Virus record (IMG/VR): IMGVR_UViG_3300032296_003403
Location: 1-64,000 of that record
Length of the DNA stretch: 64,000 bases
Direction: 5' to 3' (one strand)
Source of the DNA: a virus
The notes under the pieces were generated by a model. The model did no database searches and was not told the DNA's origin. It saw nothing but the letters and a program-made list of their open reading frames with translations. Position 1 is the stretch's first letter, and each line of letters opens with the position of its first letter. The position numbers and the translations under genes are program-made. Shown piece after piece: positions 33,095 to 42,008 of this stretch.

Positions 33095-33886
33095 TTATTG
33101 TTGGTAAAACTCCAATTGTTTTTTTACAAAAACTTTCTCTTCTTCTGTCGGATAGTAATAAGGTTTCCAACAATGTACTATTGCTGAATCCCTCTGGAAG
33201 GACTCTAGTTCTTGCATGGTGCCCAACCATGCCTTCCTATCGGCAAGAGACTCTACATTAGGATTTACGTATTGGGATAACTCTCTCCAACTTCCAACTG
33301 TAAACTTTGAATACAAAAACAAAAAGGTAAGAGCAGAATCAGTCCATTCGGAAGGTTTTGGATCAACAGCCATATTGTCTATAAAATTCCAATCTAAATC
33401 TTTTACATTATTGTAAGCTTCTATAAATTTTAGTCTGTTAAAAAAAGATCCTCCACATCCATAAGCTCCTCTAACTTTAGTATCTAAATACTCATACAAC
33501 TTTTCATTCCAACCTCTTCCTCCTATGCCTGATAAATCAAAAGGAGGTTCTTCTTTAATTTCCCTTTTAACCCAAACATCATCTTCAAAATTTACAACCC
33601 AATCAACATTAGATAAAGTAGTTAAACAAGATTCATATACCCTATCTAACCATCCCTTAATAGTTTCAACATCAAAAGCTGGTCTTCCACTATTTGGATC
33701 ATTTCTACCATTAACTTTTGTTCTTTTGTATTCACAGTTAAACTTTTTTGCAACTGGCTCTAAAATAGTAGAATTATCTTCATAAAAAGCTACTGGGGCT
33801 TCCGGATAAAACTTTCTAAATTGTTCTAACGCATGGTAACAAGCTTCTATTCTATATCCTGACTGGTAATATAATCCTAATTTCAT
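33095..33886 (-). CDS. GT-A-type glycosyltransferase (263 aa)
   Basis: The N-terminal half has a Rossmann-like GT-A pattern: MKLGLYYQSGYRIEACYHAL, PVAFYEDNST, then DWVVNFEDDVWVKREI with an acidic EDD at 101-103 in the place of a metal-binding DxD. Aromatic- and acid-rich segments follow (GCGGSFFNRLKFIEAY, PSEWTDSALTFLFLY). No membrane segment is visible, so it probably acts in the cytoplasm on nucleotide-sugar donors. Donor and acceptor are unknown. It lies between glf and the three-domain fusion, with gaps of 6 and 1 bases. Confidence 0.75.
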   Translation of the reverse strand: MKLGLYYQSGYRIEACYHALEQFRKFYPEAPVAFYEDNSTILEPVAKKFNCEYKRTKVNGRNDPNSGRPAFDVETIKGWLDRVYESCLTTLSNVDWVVNFEDDVWVKREIKEEPPFDLSGIGGRGWNEKLYEYLDTKVRGAYGCGGSFFNRLKFIEAYNNVKDLDWNFIDNMAVDPKPSEWTDSALTFLFLYSKFTVGSWRELSQYVNPNVESLADRKAWLGTMQELESFQRDSAIVHCWKPYYYPTEEEKVFVKKQLEFYQQ

Positions 33887-33887
33887 A

Positions 33888-35795
33888 TTATAGTATTTCT
33901 AATATTCCTGTACCTGACCAATGACCCACGTGAGATATGTCTGTCTTTCTTCCCTCCAGAGAATTGAAGAAGTTTCTCATTTCATCATTCAATTTTATAT
34001 CATCATACAATATATAACCTTTGTACCCCAGTTTTATTATATGATTAGTTATTATTTTTTCATCTTCCCCATTATGAGTTATATCTATAAAAATAAATTT
34101 TGAATACTTAATAAGACTTTCGTATTTAGGGTTTAATATATTGTCCGTATAAAATAAAACATTAGAAGGAGTTGACACCAAATCTAATTTATTTACAATA
34201 TCAAAACTATGAACTCTATTTTTAGAGTTATAAGACAAAGCTAACGCAGATAACCCAGAAAAGGATCCTATATCGAGAATGTCAGAATTTATATATTTTG
34301 TAGAAAAATAGGCTAACAATCTGTAGTGTTCTACTCCTGGTCTATCTAGAAAATGATTTTTTTCATTTTGGTGTTTAATTAAAGGGACACATTTTGAAAC
34401 ATCTAAACTATTGATTTCTTCATATTTAAAATTTTGTTTAGAATCTTCTTCTAAAAAATTTTTAAAAAGTATTTTATCTAAATAAGATTTAACATATAAA
34501 TTGTAGGGATCAATATTAGAACTGTTTTTTCCATTATTATCTACGGATCCATAACGCTGTCCGGCTGGTCCTGGATACACTGAATACTTATTCTCTAATG
34601 CTAAAAGTAATATATCTATGGCAACACCGTCTGCTTTGTAAAAATTTAATATTCTATCATAAGATCTCTTATTTACAATATATGCATGGGCTCCTAATAA
34701 ATTTTCTACCTTCATCAAAAAAGGACGTTCTAAAAAAATGCTATCTTGATGAATTGTCCCTCCCAAATATAAAACATCCCAATCCTTAATTTTTTTTATT
34801 TCATTAATACAGTTGTTTATAAAATAAAATGGATCTTGAAAATTAACAGGTAAAAAAGTAATATCGTCTTCTAATATGAGAATTCTATCTAAATCTAGTT
34901 CTTTAGCTTTTTTTATAGCCTCTAAATGAGACAGTGTTATAGCATTATTATTCCTCCTATAATCATCAGATCCATAAGAAAAAGTAAGAGAATCTGTCCC
35001 TTTAAAAGCAGATACCCTCTCAGACATTTCATACAGTCCCCATTTTTTTAGTTCTTCTATAGTGTCTTCATTCCTGTCTGTTCTAGAATCTAGATTTATA
35101 TAATAAATTTTATCAATAAAATCTTTAATTTCTATAAAATTTATAATTTCTTCGGCTTTTTCTACAAAGTAGCTAGAGTTAACTCCGGAAAGAGATCCAA
35201 AATTGTGATACACAAGATCTTCATAAGTTGTGCCGGGTCCATACATTTCACCTTCCCTTAAAGTCCACAACTTTTCTTTGCTAGATTTAAACTTTATAAA
35301 TTCTACAGAATATCCATTCTCTCTACATAAATGCGTTAATTCCTGAGCTACATCCCCTCTAGGGGTGGCTTCAAAACTGGGCTCTCCTAAAATATTATAA
35401 AACTCTTTAGAAATGCAGAAACAAGATGGAGCAGCAAACGGGCCTTTAGTAATATCCTCTGATATATGGCTAGTTATTTGTTCGGGTCCTAGTATAGCAT
35501 TTTTATTATATATTCTTTCTAATATTTTATGTATAAAATCTTTGCGTAGTGGTATAGAATCGATATCAAAAAAAATAAAATAATCTACATCTTCTGTTCT
35601 GGCTATAAAATTAAGAAAGTTACTGTGCCCTGGATACCCTTCATTTGGCCACTCTATTTGGTTTATATTGATATTGAATTTTTCAAAAACTTTTTTTTGG
35701 TAATCTACAAACTCTCGTTTTACACTACTATAGTGCATTGAGTATATTCCTATTTTTAATACTTTATTATCCCAATCTATATAGTTATAAACCAT
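33888..35795 (-). CDS. Three-domain fusion: GT-A-like / GT25-like / methyltransferase-like
   Basis: The 635-aa protein appears to fuse three enzymes. Residues 1-215 resemble a GT-A domain with IFFDIDSIPL (DID at 77-79). Residues 228-445 match the LPS-type GT25 family: KIYYINLDSRTDRNEDTIEE, ITLSHLEAIKKAKE, RILILEDDITFLP and GAHAYIVNKRSYDRIL. Residues 488-635 look like a class I SAM-dependent methyltransferase: SDILDIGSFSGLSALAL (glycine loop), VHSFDIV (acidic residue after strand 2), KFIFIDITHNGEDEK, ILYDDI. One polypeptide could add two sugars and cap one with a methyl group. Confidence 0.75.
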   Translation of the reverse strand: MVYNYIDWDNKVLKIGIYSMHYSSVKREFVDYQKKVFEKFNININQIEWPNEGYPGHSNFLNFIARTEDVDYFIFFDIDSIPLRKDFIHKILERIYNKNAILGPEQITSHISEDITKGPFAAPSCFCISKEFYNILGEPSFEATPRGDVAQELTHLCRENGYSVEFIKFKSSKEKLWTLREGEMYGPGTTYEDLVYHNFGSLSGVNSSYFVEKAEEIINFIEIKDFIDKIYYINLDSRTDRNEDTIEELKKWGLYEMSERVSAFKGTDSLTFSYGSDDYRRNNNAITLSHLEAIKKAKELDLDRILILEDDITFLPVNFQDPFYFINNCINEIKKIKDWDVLYLGGTIHQDSIFLERPFLMKVENLLGAHAYIVNKRSYDRILNFYKADGVAIDILLLALENKYSVYPGPAGQRYGSVDNNGKNSSNIDPYNLYVKSYLDKILFKNFLEEDSKQNFKYEEINSLDVSKCVPLIKHQNEKNHFLDRPGVEHYRLLAYFSTKYINSDILDIGSFSGLSALALSYNSKNRVHSFDIVNKLDLVSTPSNVLFYTDNILNPKYESLIKYSKFIFIDITHNGEDEKIITNHIIKLGYKGYILYDDIKLNDEMRNFFNSLEGRKTDISHVGHWSGTGILEIL

Positions 35796-35796
35796 C

Positions 35797-36975
35797 TTAT
35801 ATTAGTTCATTTATAAAATCAACCCACATAACTCCTATTTTATTATAATTAAAATTGTCTATAATATATCTAGTTCCTTTTGATCTTAATTCTTCTTTTA
35901 TCTTAGGATTATCTTCTAAGTACCTTACCTTTTCTAATATTTTATAAACATTATTTTTAAATATTCCATCTAGATCTTTTGACAAAGGTTCAGATTGCAT
36001 TTTTATTGGATCCGAATTTTCTGGAAAATCTATCCACACACAATGACCTTCGAAATTCTCAGGCAGGGCTCCCAAAGGATACGTAATAGGAATAGCTCCT
36101 AATGCTATAGCTTCAGCAACAACACAAGAAAAAGTGTCTTTATGAACATCCTGATAAGGGGTATAAAGAGGATATATAAAATATTCGCTCTCGGCTAAAT
36201 TTGTAAATAGTGTTTTTTTATCTACTCCATTATGAAGATAAAAAAATCGATCTTGATGAGCATGGGTAGCCATTAAATAATCAAAAGCATGAAACTCCGA
36301 ATCTGGGTAGTTTAATTGTCTTACTGTTTCTACAGCTACGTCTCCCCCTCTAGCCCAAGCAGCGTGAAAAATAAACTTGTGGGGTTTTTTAACTGGCTTT
36401 GTTTCTAAAACTTCATTTATAATATCATGCATTATTGGATTTGGTATCAAAGTTGTTTTTACTTTGCTATACCTATTTATAGCTCTATCAACAGTGTTCT
36501 GATTCATTTTCTTTTCCCACTTTGATATATTCACAAATCCTATAGACAAATCATTTTTTTCTGCATATTCTATTAATTGATCTATTCCGTATACCCACTG
36601 CATGTGATTCCAATAAATTACCGTTTTAGTAACTTTTATAGGAAGAGAGTTATACTTATCAAACCATAAACTATTAATTAATATGTCAAAAGTTTTATTT
36701 TCTATTCCATCAAAATTAAAATTAGTGTAATATACCCCCCTAACTTTATTTCCAGGATTAAAAACTATCCCTTTTTCTTCGTATGTTTTTTTTAATTGTG
36801 GCTCTAATTCATCGTGTGCAAACACAACTTCATGTCCCATAGATGACAAATACTCGGCTACCAGTACCGAACTTGTATCTGTTCCAGATGCCCCTCCATT
36901 CCCATACCTTATGTTATAACCATTTAAATAATTGCTTCTCCTACTATTACCTACTACTGTAAAAACTATTCTCAT
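35797..36975 (-). CDS. GT-B-type glycosyltransferase (GT4-like)
   Basis: The 392-aa length and two-lobed pattern fit GT-B enzymes. The N-lobe has MRIVFTVVGNSRRSNYLNGY followed by a Gly-rich loop (RYGNGGASGTDTS) and SMGHEVVFAHDE. The C-lobe donor site carries KDTFSCVVAEAIALGAIPIT with the following YPLGALPE, the E-x7-E-like segment of retaining GT4-type enzymes. The donor is unknown. No transmembrane segment is evident. It is separated from both neighbours by one base. Confidence 0.75.
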   Translation of the reverse strand: MRIVFTVVGNSRRSNYLNGYNIRYGNGGASGTDTSSVLVAEYLSSMGHEVVFAHDELEPQLKKTYEEKGIVFNPGNKVRGVYYTNFNFDGIENKTFDILINSLWFDKYNSLPIKVTKTVIYWNHMQWVYGIDQLIEYAEKNDLSIGFVNISKWEKKMNQNTVDRAINRYSKVKTTLIPNPIMHDIINEVLETKPVKKPHKFIFHAAWARGGDVAVETVRQLNYPDSEFHAFDYLMATHAHQDRFFYLHNGVDKKTLFTNLAESEYFIYPLYTPYQDVHKDTFSCVVAEAIALGAIPITYPLGALPENFEGHCVWIDFPENSDPIKMQSEPLSKDLDGIFKNNVYKILEKVRYLEDNPKIKEELRSKGTRYIIDNFNYNKIGVMWVDFINELI

Positions 36976-36976
36976 T

Positions 36977-38236
36977 TTATATCATTTTTTCGTATGGGGC
37001 ACTCCATGTTTTATCCTCATCAAAAAGATACATTACTATTTTAGCAGGTTTGTCTATTGTCTCTATTGATATTGTATACTTATTTAGATCAAAATTTACA
37101 TAACTAGGCTCTCTTTCTATAGTAAAATCTTTTCTATATAATTCGACTCCTGATCTAGTCTGTACTCCTAATGTTAAAAACTTAGGCTTTTCAAATTCAA
37201 ATTTTTTAAAGAACTCTGTATCCCATTCTAAATTTAAATTATACTTTGTAGTTATAAATTGATTTTCCCAATCAACAGGATTTGGCGGTTCTTTAACTTT
37301 TAAAGTATAGTCTTGTATTCTGCAATTTTTAAAATCAAATCCTCCATATACTTCATAATCATGTAAAGTTCTCACATCTCCTAACCCATATATGCCCATA
37401 TCTATTCCATGATTTTCTTGACCAAATAACTGTCTGGTTTTGTTCCTGGCATATACATCCCTTTCGCCTGAGGTCTTTTTAGTTGGGCTTTCAGTTCCAT
37501 GATCTTCCCAATGTTTCTTGCGATAGTTTCTAGTATACTCATGCCACATTACTAGTCTATATGGACTATAAAAATCATATCCTTTAGTGAATGCTCTTAC
37601 ACTCAAAGTAGTTTCCTCAGTATAGCCTCCAAAATAAATGTCAGGATCATATGGAACTTCGTTTACAAAATTACCTTCCGTAAAATAAAAGTGACCGCTT
37701 ATTGTTCTAGCTTTTATAACCCTAGTTCTATCTTTATAATCTTGAATGTACCAAGGCATACTCATTAATAATCTGTCTGCTGAGAACTCATACTGGGACA
37801 TTAGACTCGGAGTATTTTCGTATTTGCATGAACACTCTTGAGGATTAAATGGAGTACAATAAGTAGTTATTACAGGTTTTTCTGATGTTTCTAAAGCCTG
37901 ATTATAATCTTCAAGAAGTATTTCATCCCAATTTTCTACAAATCTATGATGGCTATCTATTTGTAATGTATACTTTTCCCCTTCATATAAACTGTTAGTA
38001 ACATTTCTAGCCCACCCTAATCCTTGACTTTCGGAATAGTGATACTTTTTCACTCTAAAATTTGGTAAATGATCAAAAGTGTCTGTTTTTTCAGATTCAT
38101 CATATTGCCAACAAATTCCAAAAGTAAGCCTATCTGGATACTTGGCTTTTTCTATCATGTCGTTCACGGTGGGCAACAACTCCGGATCTCTATAACTTGC
38201 TATCTGAACAAAAACTTTATTATTTTCTAAGCTCAT
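36977..38236 (-). CDS. GlcNAc-type polypeptide glycosyltransferase (PF11397-like)
   Basis: The opening NKVFVQIASYRDPELLPTVN, then LTFGICWQYDES, QGLGWARNVTNSLYEGEKYT and LQIDSHHRFVENWDE are the signature of the GlcNAc glycosyltransferase family that I recall as PF11397. It includes the Dictyostelium Skp1 hydroxyproline GlcNAc-transferase. The D-S-H at 94-96 would be the metal site. Later motifs include ISGHFYFTEGNFVNEVPYDP, DPDIYFGGYTEETTLSVRAF and HEYTRNYRKKHW. Residues 290-419 are an extra C-terminal domain. Because family members modify Pro/Thr-containing proteins, the adjacent Thr-Pro-repeat product is an attractive acceptor; that is inference. Confidence 0.88.
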   Translation of the reverse strand: MSLENNKVFVQIASYRDPELLPTVNDMIEKAKYPDRLTFGICWQYDESEKTDTFDHLPNFRVKKYHYSESQGLGWARNVTNSLYEGEKYTLQIDSHHRFVENWDEILLEDYNQALETSEKPVITTYCTPFNPQECSCKYENTPSLMSQYEFSADRLLMSMPWYIQDYKDRTRVIKARTISGHFYFTEGNFVNEVPYDPDIYFGGYTEETTLSVRAFTKGYDFYSPYRLVMWHEYTRNYRKKHWEDHGTESPTKKTSGERDVYARNKTRQLFGQENHGIDMGIYGLGDVRTLHDYEVYGGFDFKNCRIQDYTLKVKEPPNPVDWENQFITTKYNLNLEWDTEFFKKFEFEKPKFLTLGVQTRSGVELYRKDFTIEREPSYVNFDLNKYTISIETIDKPAKIVMYLFDEDKTWSAPYEKMI

Positions 38237-38300
38237 ATACTACTTTTTACAAAGCTAAAAAACTTTTTTTGTATAATAAAACTAATTATTTATTGTTTAA

Positions 38301-40646
38301 TTATGGAGGAGTACAAAGTGTTCCAGGAGTTGTAGAAAGTGTCCATGTGCTTTGTGAAACTGCGGTCTGGTCATTTCCTGGGCCTGTCAATATGTAGATG
38401 GCCTGGGTTTCCTGGATACATATAGGATCGCTTGGTGTGGTAGTGCCTCTTGCTATAGTAGTAGTGCCAGTACCGCCACAAGCCTTATACTGGAAGTATA
38501 CATTACCATCATTTGAAGCATCGATGTTTGCTTGATCTGCTGTAGCTACCCATAAATAACAAACAGGAGTCTCTGTTGGTGTAGGTGTAGGAGTGCTAGT
38601 AGGTTCAGGAGTAGGTGTAGGAGTGTTAGTAGGTTCAGGAGTTGAGGTAGGAGTAGATGTTGGAGTAGGGGTAGGTGTTGCTGTAGGTACTGGTGTACAA
38701 TCGCCAGCTCCCATACAAGAAGTTCCTAAGTAGGTCTTAATTACTATATCAGATCCTCCCGAACATGAACTAGGTGATGCACCTGTATATGTTCCAAGTA
38801 TACTATTTCCTGTATTCGCCTGTATACATATTACAGATGTTTCTCCTCCTGAGCCTGCTGGTCCTAAATTAGTGAAAGTTGCAGTACCATCTCTGTAAAT
38901 GTAAGATACACACAAATAATCAGTACTTGAACTATTAGTTATTTGCCAACAATCACCTGGTGTTGGAGTGGGAGTAACGGTGGGGTCAGGGGTTACAGTT
39001 GGAGTTGAGGTAGGAGTAGATGTCGGGGTAGCAGTAGGAGTTGCTGTTGGAGTAGGAGTTGGGACACATCCTCCACAAGGGGTGTTACCTTTATTCCAAG
39101 TAATACAATCTACATTTGTATTGTCACAAACAGTATCATTTGTATAAACAGATCCATCTTGGGCACAAGTTATATAGGTAGTGTTGCCATTCCCAGAACA
39201 AATTATACTTGTGTTATTTCCAGCACAATCAGTATAGTATACAGTTTTACTTATTGAATAATAGTTTGTTACTTCATATTGATAACAACAAAGTGGAGTA
39301 GGAGTAGGAGTACTAGTAGGTGTTTCAGTCGGAGTATTAGTTGGAGTAGGAGTAGGAGTATCTGTTGGAGTAGGAGTTATAGTAGGTGTATTTGTAGGAG
39401 TGTTAGTTGGAGTAGGTGTTGGAGTTTCAGTAGGAGTATTAGTTGGCGTAGGTGTAGCTGTTGGAGGTTCAGGAGTAGGGGTGTTAGTAGCAGTAGGAGT
39501 TGCTGTTGGAGTAGGAGTATCTGTTGGAGTAGGAGTTATAGTAGGTGTAGCTGTTGGAGGTTCAGGAGTAGGAGTCGGTGTTTCAGTTGGTGTATTAGTT
39601 GGCGTAGATGTAGGAGTAGGTGTAGCAGTATCTGTTGGAGTAGGAGTCGGTGTTTCAGTTGGAGTATTTGTAGGAGTATTTGTAGGAGTATTAGTTGGAG
39701 TAGGAGTAGGAGTATCTGTTGGAGTTGAAGTTGGAGTAGGGGTACTAGTAGGCTCAGGAGTTGGAGTTAAAGTCGGAGTTGGTGTTGGTGTTGGAGAATC
39801 TCCACAAGTTCCAGGACTTACAGAAGAACAAACACTTACTGATTGAACTACTCCATTAGAATCTATCAGTACAGAATACCCATTTCCTAAAGATCCAACT
39901 CTAGTAATTCTATGATAATCATTTAGACCCCCCTGTAAAGTATTTCCAGAAGTGTCTGAGTATAATTGTTTGCCTACTAACTCATTAGGACCATCAACTA
40001 AAGCATATGCAAAAACTCCTACAGTTACTGTAGAATCGCACGCTTCACCGCAAGTTCCAAACCCAGCCGCTGACACTAAATAAGCATAGTACACAGGAGT
40101 GGCGGTTGGTGTGGCTGTTGGAGTGTTAGTAGGTGTAGGGGTGCTAGTTGGAGTAGAAGTAGGAGTATTTGTAGGAGTATTAGTTGGAGTGGATGTAGGA
40201 GTATTAGTTGGAGTTGAAGTTGGTGTATTAGTAGGGGTAGGAGTACTGGTTGGCGTATTAGTTGGGGTAGGTGTAGGAGTCTCTGTTGGAGTAGGAGTTG
40301 GCGTATCAGTTGGCATTACAAAAGGAGCAGTGGGGGTAGGCGTAGAGGTAGGAGTGTTGGTAGGCGTAGCCGTAGGAGTTGGTGTTACAGTAGGAGTAGG
40401 AGTAGGAGTGTGAGTTGGAGTTATAGCACACGGAACAGATATATTAACATATTCCGCACAATCATCTGTAGATAACACTTTTACATACAAAGTAGTATCT
40501 GGCACACTGGTTACATATCCAGACACTAGCTGAGATCTAGTAACCCCTGTCTCAAACGGAGTTACTAAGTCAGTATCTAAATACAGATCAAAAGGACCTG
40601 CGTTAGCGGCTACTGAAGTTAGTGTTATTTTTATATACTGTGCCAA
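38301..40646 (-). CDS. Mucin-like multi-domain appendage protein C (781 aa)
   Basis: The start is TTG (40646); an in-frame stop lies just upstream and no early ATG exists. Residues 1-70 are the adaptor also found in proteins A and B ([23 protein letters not shown]). Then four Thr-Pro/Ser/Glu linkers (about 75-182, 283-452, 527-564 and 650-693) alternate with four small Cys-containing domains. Domains at about 452-526, 565-650 and 693-781 look like relatives (start [24 protein letters not shown]; later [24 protein letters not shown]). The layout is beads on a glycosylatable string, lying 64 bases upstream of the GlcNAc-transferase gene. Confidence 0.75.
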   Translation of the reverse strand: MAQYIKITLTSVAANAGPFDLYLDTDLVTPFETGVTRSQLVSGYVTSVPDTTLYVKVLSTDDCAEYVNISVPCAITPTHTPTPTPTVTPTPTATPTNTPTSTPTPTAPFVMPTDTPTPTPTETPTPTPTNTPTSTPTPTNTPTSTPTNTPTSTPTNTPTNTPTSTPTSTPTPTNTPTATPTATPVYYAYLVSAAGFGTCGEACDSTVTVGVFAYALVDGPNELVGKQLYSDTSGNTLQGGLNDYHRITRVGSLGNGYSVLIDSNGVVQSVSVCSSVSPGTCGDSPTPTPTPTLTPTPEPTSTPTPTSTPTDTPTPTPTNTPTNTPTNTPTETPTPTPTDTATPTPTSTPTNTPTETPTPTPEPPTATPTITPTPTDTPTPTATPTATNTPTPEPPTATPTPTNTPTETPTPTPTNTPTNTPTITPTPTDTPTPTPTNTPTETPTSTPTPTPLCCYQYEVTNYYSISKTVYYTDCAGNNTSIICSGNGNTTYITCAQDGSVYTNDTVCDNTNVDCITWNKGNTPCGGCVPTPTPTATPTATPTSTPTSTPTVTPDPTVTPTPTPGDCWQITNSSSTDYLCVSYIYRDGTATFTNLGPAGSGGETSVICIQANTGNSILGTYTGASPSSCSGGSDIVIKTYLGTSCMGAGDCTPVPTATPTPTPTSTPTSTPEPTNTPTPTPEPTSTPTPTPTETPVCYLWVATADQANIDASNDGNVYFQYKACGGTGTTTIARGTTTPSDPICIQETQAIYILTGPGNDQTAVSQSTWTLSTTPGTLCTPP

Positions 40647-40665
40647 TTTTTATATGCCGTCTTTT

Positions 40666-40674
40666 TATAAATAC
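40666..40674 (-). promoter_or_regulatory. GTATTTATA motif before appendage protein C
   Basis: Sense-strand GTATTTATA, 19 bases before the TTG start at 40646, in a 61-base gap. It would head the transcript through the glycosyltransferase genes. Confidence 0.45.
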
Positions 40675-40707
40675 TTTTTAATATGCAAATATACTTTTTT
40701 TATTTAA

Positions 40708-41991
40708 TTAACAAGGCGCCCCTGTACATCCACAATCTAAATATTCTATGTAACTTCCACAACTTCCATCAGCTCTTATTATATACCTCTGCCCTCCTAA
40801 TCCATAGCATGGATTTCCGCTATCACAATTTGCTGTTGCGTTACAAAGAACATCACTTAATTGTGTTCCATAAGCAGGACATGGAGTAGGTGTCGGAGTA
40901 CTAGTAGGAGTTGGAGTCACCGTAGGAGTAGATGTTGGAGTAGGTGTTGGAGTAGAAGTAGGGGTAGGTGTTACTGTTGGAGTAGAAGTAGGGGTAGGTG
41001 TTGCTGTTGGAGTAGGCGTTACTGTGGGAGTAGGTGTAGGTGTTGGTTCTAAAACACATTCTATTGTTCCTACTAACGGTTCACAATTAATTTTAACATC
41101 AATTTCAAAGTTACAAGGAGGAAGAATAACTGATATTTTGATTTTTGCATAGTTAGATTCTAAACTACACAAGCTAGAACTGCTATATGTAGAGAACTTA
41201 TAATATGTTTCATAGGTTGATATGGCAGATCCAGAAAAAGCAACTGTTCCGTCTCCCACAGCAGAAAAAAATGAAGAATCAGATCCAGATATTATTATGG
41301 AACCAGTTAAAGCAGTCCAACCTCTTGTATTGTCATTTAAAAGAGGATTGAATAGATATGGTACTTGAGACCGCCTTATTACATATGTATCATCTTTTGC
41401 AAAAGGAGGTAAAGGAAAAATATTTTGGTAATCGGGATTAGTTACAATAACTAGTCCGTGTTCATAAAAAATATTACCTACTAAAGTATCTGGGGATGTT
41501 AAAGTATCGTAAACATTTCCTTTTCCATCATCTTGAAGATTATAAAAAGAAGTGGATATGTTAAAAGACAGTTTTTTAACAGATTGTCCGTAAACTTCTT
41601 TTGATATAGATAATACTTTTATCTCTGCATTAGATCCTGTAGGGAATTCTTTTACCATATACCCCACAGGAGTATAATCAACATACGAAGAAGATGCCCT
41701 ATATACAGAGGCATCTGCATAGAATATAGATTCCAGATTTAAACTATTATCTAGCAGAGATCCGGAAAACTCTTGATAATAAAGGTGATTTATGGAATTA
41801 AATACGAATCTGTCATATTCATTGTTTGTTTTGACATCATTATAGCTGTCAAATAAACTTGAAGTCTTTACTCCATTAAATACTCTGATTCCGTAAGAAC
41901 TTAGATCACAAACGCTTATACCCCACTCCTTATTAGCGATGTAAGGAGTGCTAACTACATCTGACTTATATAAACGTTTGTATGCTGACAT
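40708..41991 (-). CDS. Virion structural protein with Thr-Pro stalk and Cys-rich tip (427 aa)
   Basis: Residues 1-315 form a virion-type domain that begins MSAYKRLYKSDVVSTPYIAN. It includes KSDVVSTPYIANKEWGI and QEFSGSLLDN, typical of phage structural proteins that fold around Ser/Gly loops. The segment from about 315-375 is a Thr-Pro stalk ([20 protein letters not shown]). The last 50 residues are Cys-rich (CPAYGTQLSDVLCNATANCD, YIEYLDCGCTGAPC), eight to nine cysteines for a small disulfide-held tip. It lacks the adaptor of proteins A-C, so its own N-terminal domain probably attaches it to the particle. Confidence 0.65.
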   Translation of the reverse strand: MSAYKRLYKSDVVSTPYIANKEWGISVCDLSSYGIRVFNGVKTSSLFDSYNDVKTNNEYDRFVFNSINHLYYQEFSGSLLDNSLNLESIFYADASVYRASSSYVDYTPVGYMVKEFPTGSNAEIKVLSISKEVYGQSVKKLSFNISTSFYNLQDDGKGNVYDTLTSPDTLVGNIFYEHGLVIVTNPDYQNIFPLPPFAKDDTYVIRRSQVPYLFNPLLNDNTRGWTALTGSIIISGSDSSFFSAVGDGTVAFSGSAISTYETYYKFSTYSSSSLCSLESNYAKIKISVILPPCNFEIDVKINCEPLVGTIECVLEPTPTPTPTVTPTPTATPTPTSTPTVTPTPTSTPTPTPTSTPTVTPTPTSTPTPTPCPAYGTQLSDVLCNATANCDSGNPCYGLGGQRYIIRADGSCGSYIEYLDCGCTGAPC

Positions 41992-42008
41992 ATGTAGTCA
42001 TGGAGAAT

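Noticed and set aside
33036-33230. Minus-strand 64-codon frame across the glf/GT-A junction
   Set aside because: It overlaps two well-supported genes in another frame and has no recognisable features.
39279-40413. Plus-strand frames rich in Val-Gly or Ser-Arg repeats opposite the Thr-Pro genes
   Set aside because: They are antisense shadows of the Thr-Pro linkers; the minus-strand frame continues through non-repetitive domains with conserved cysteines.
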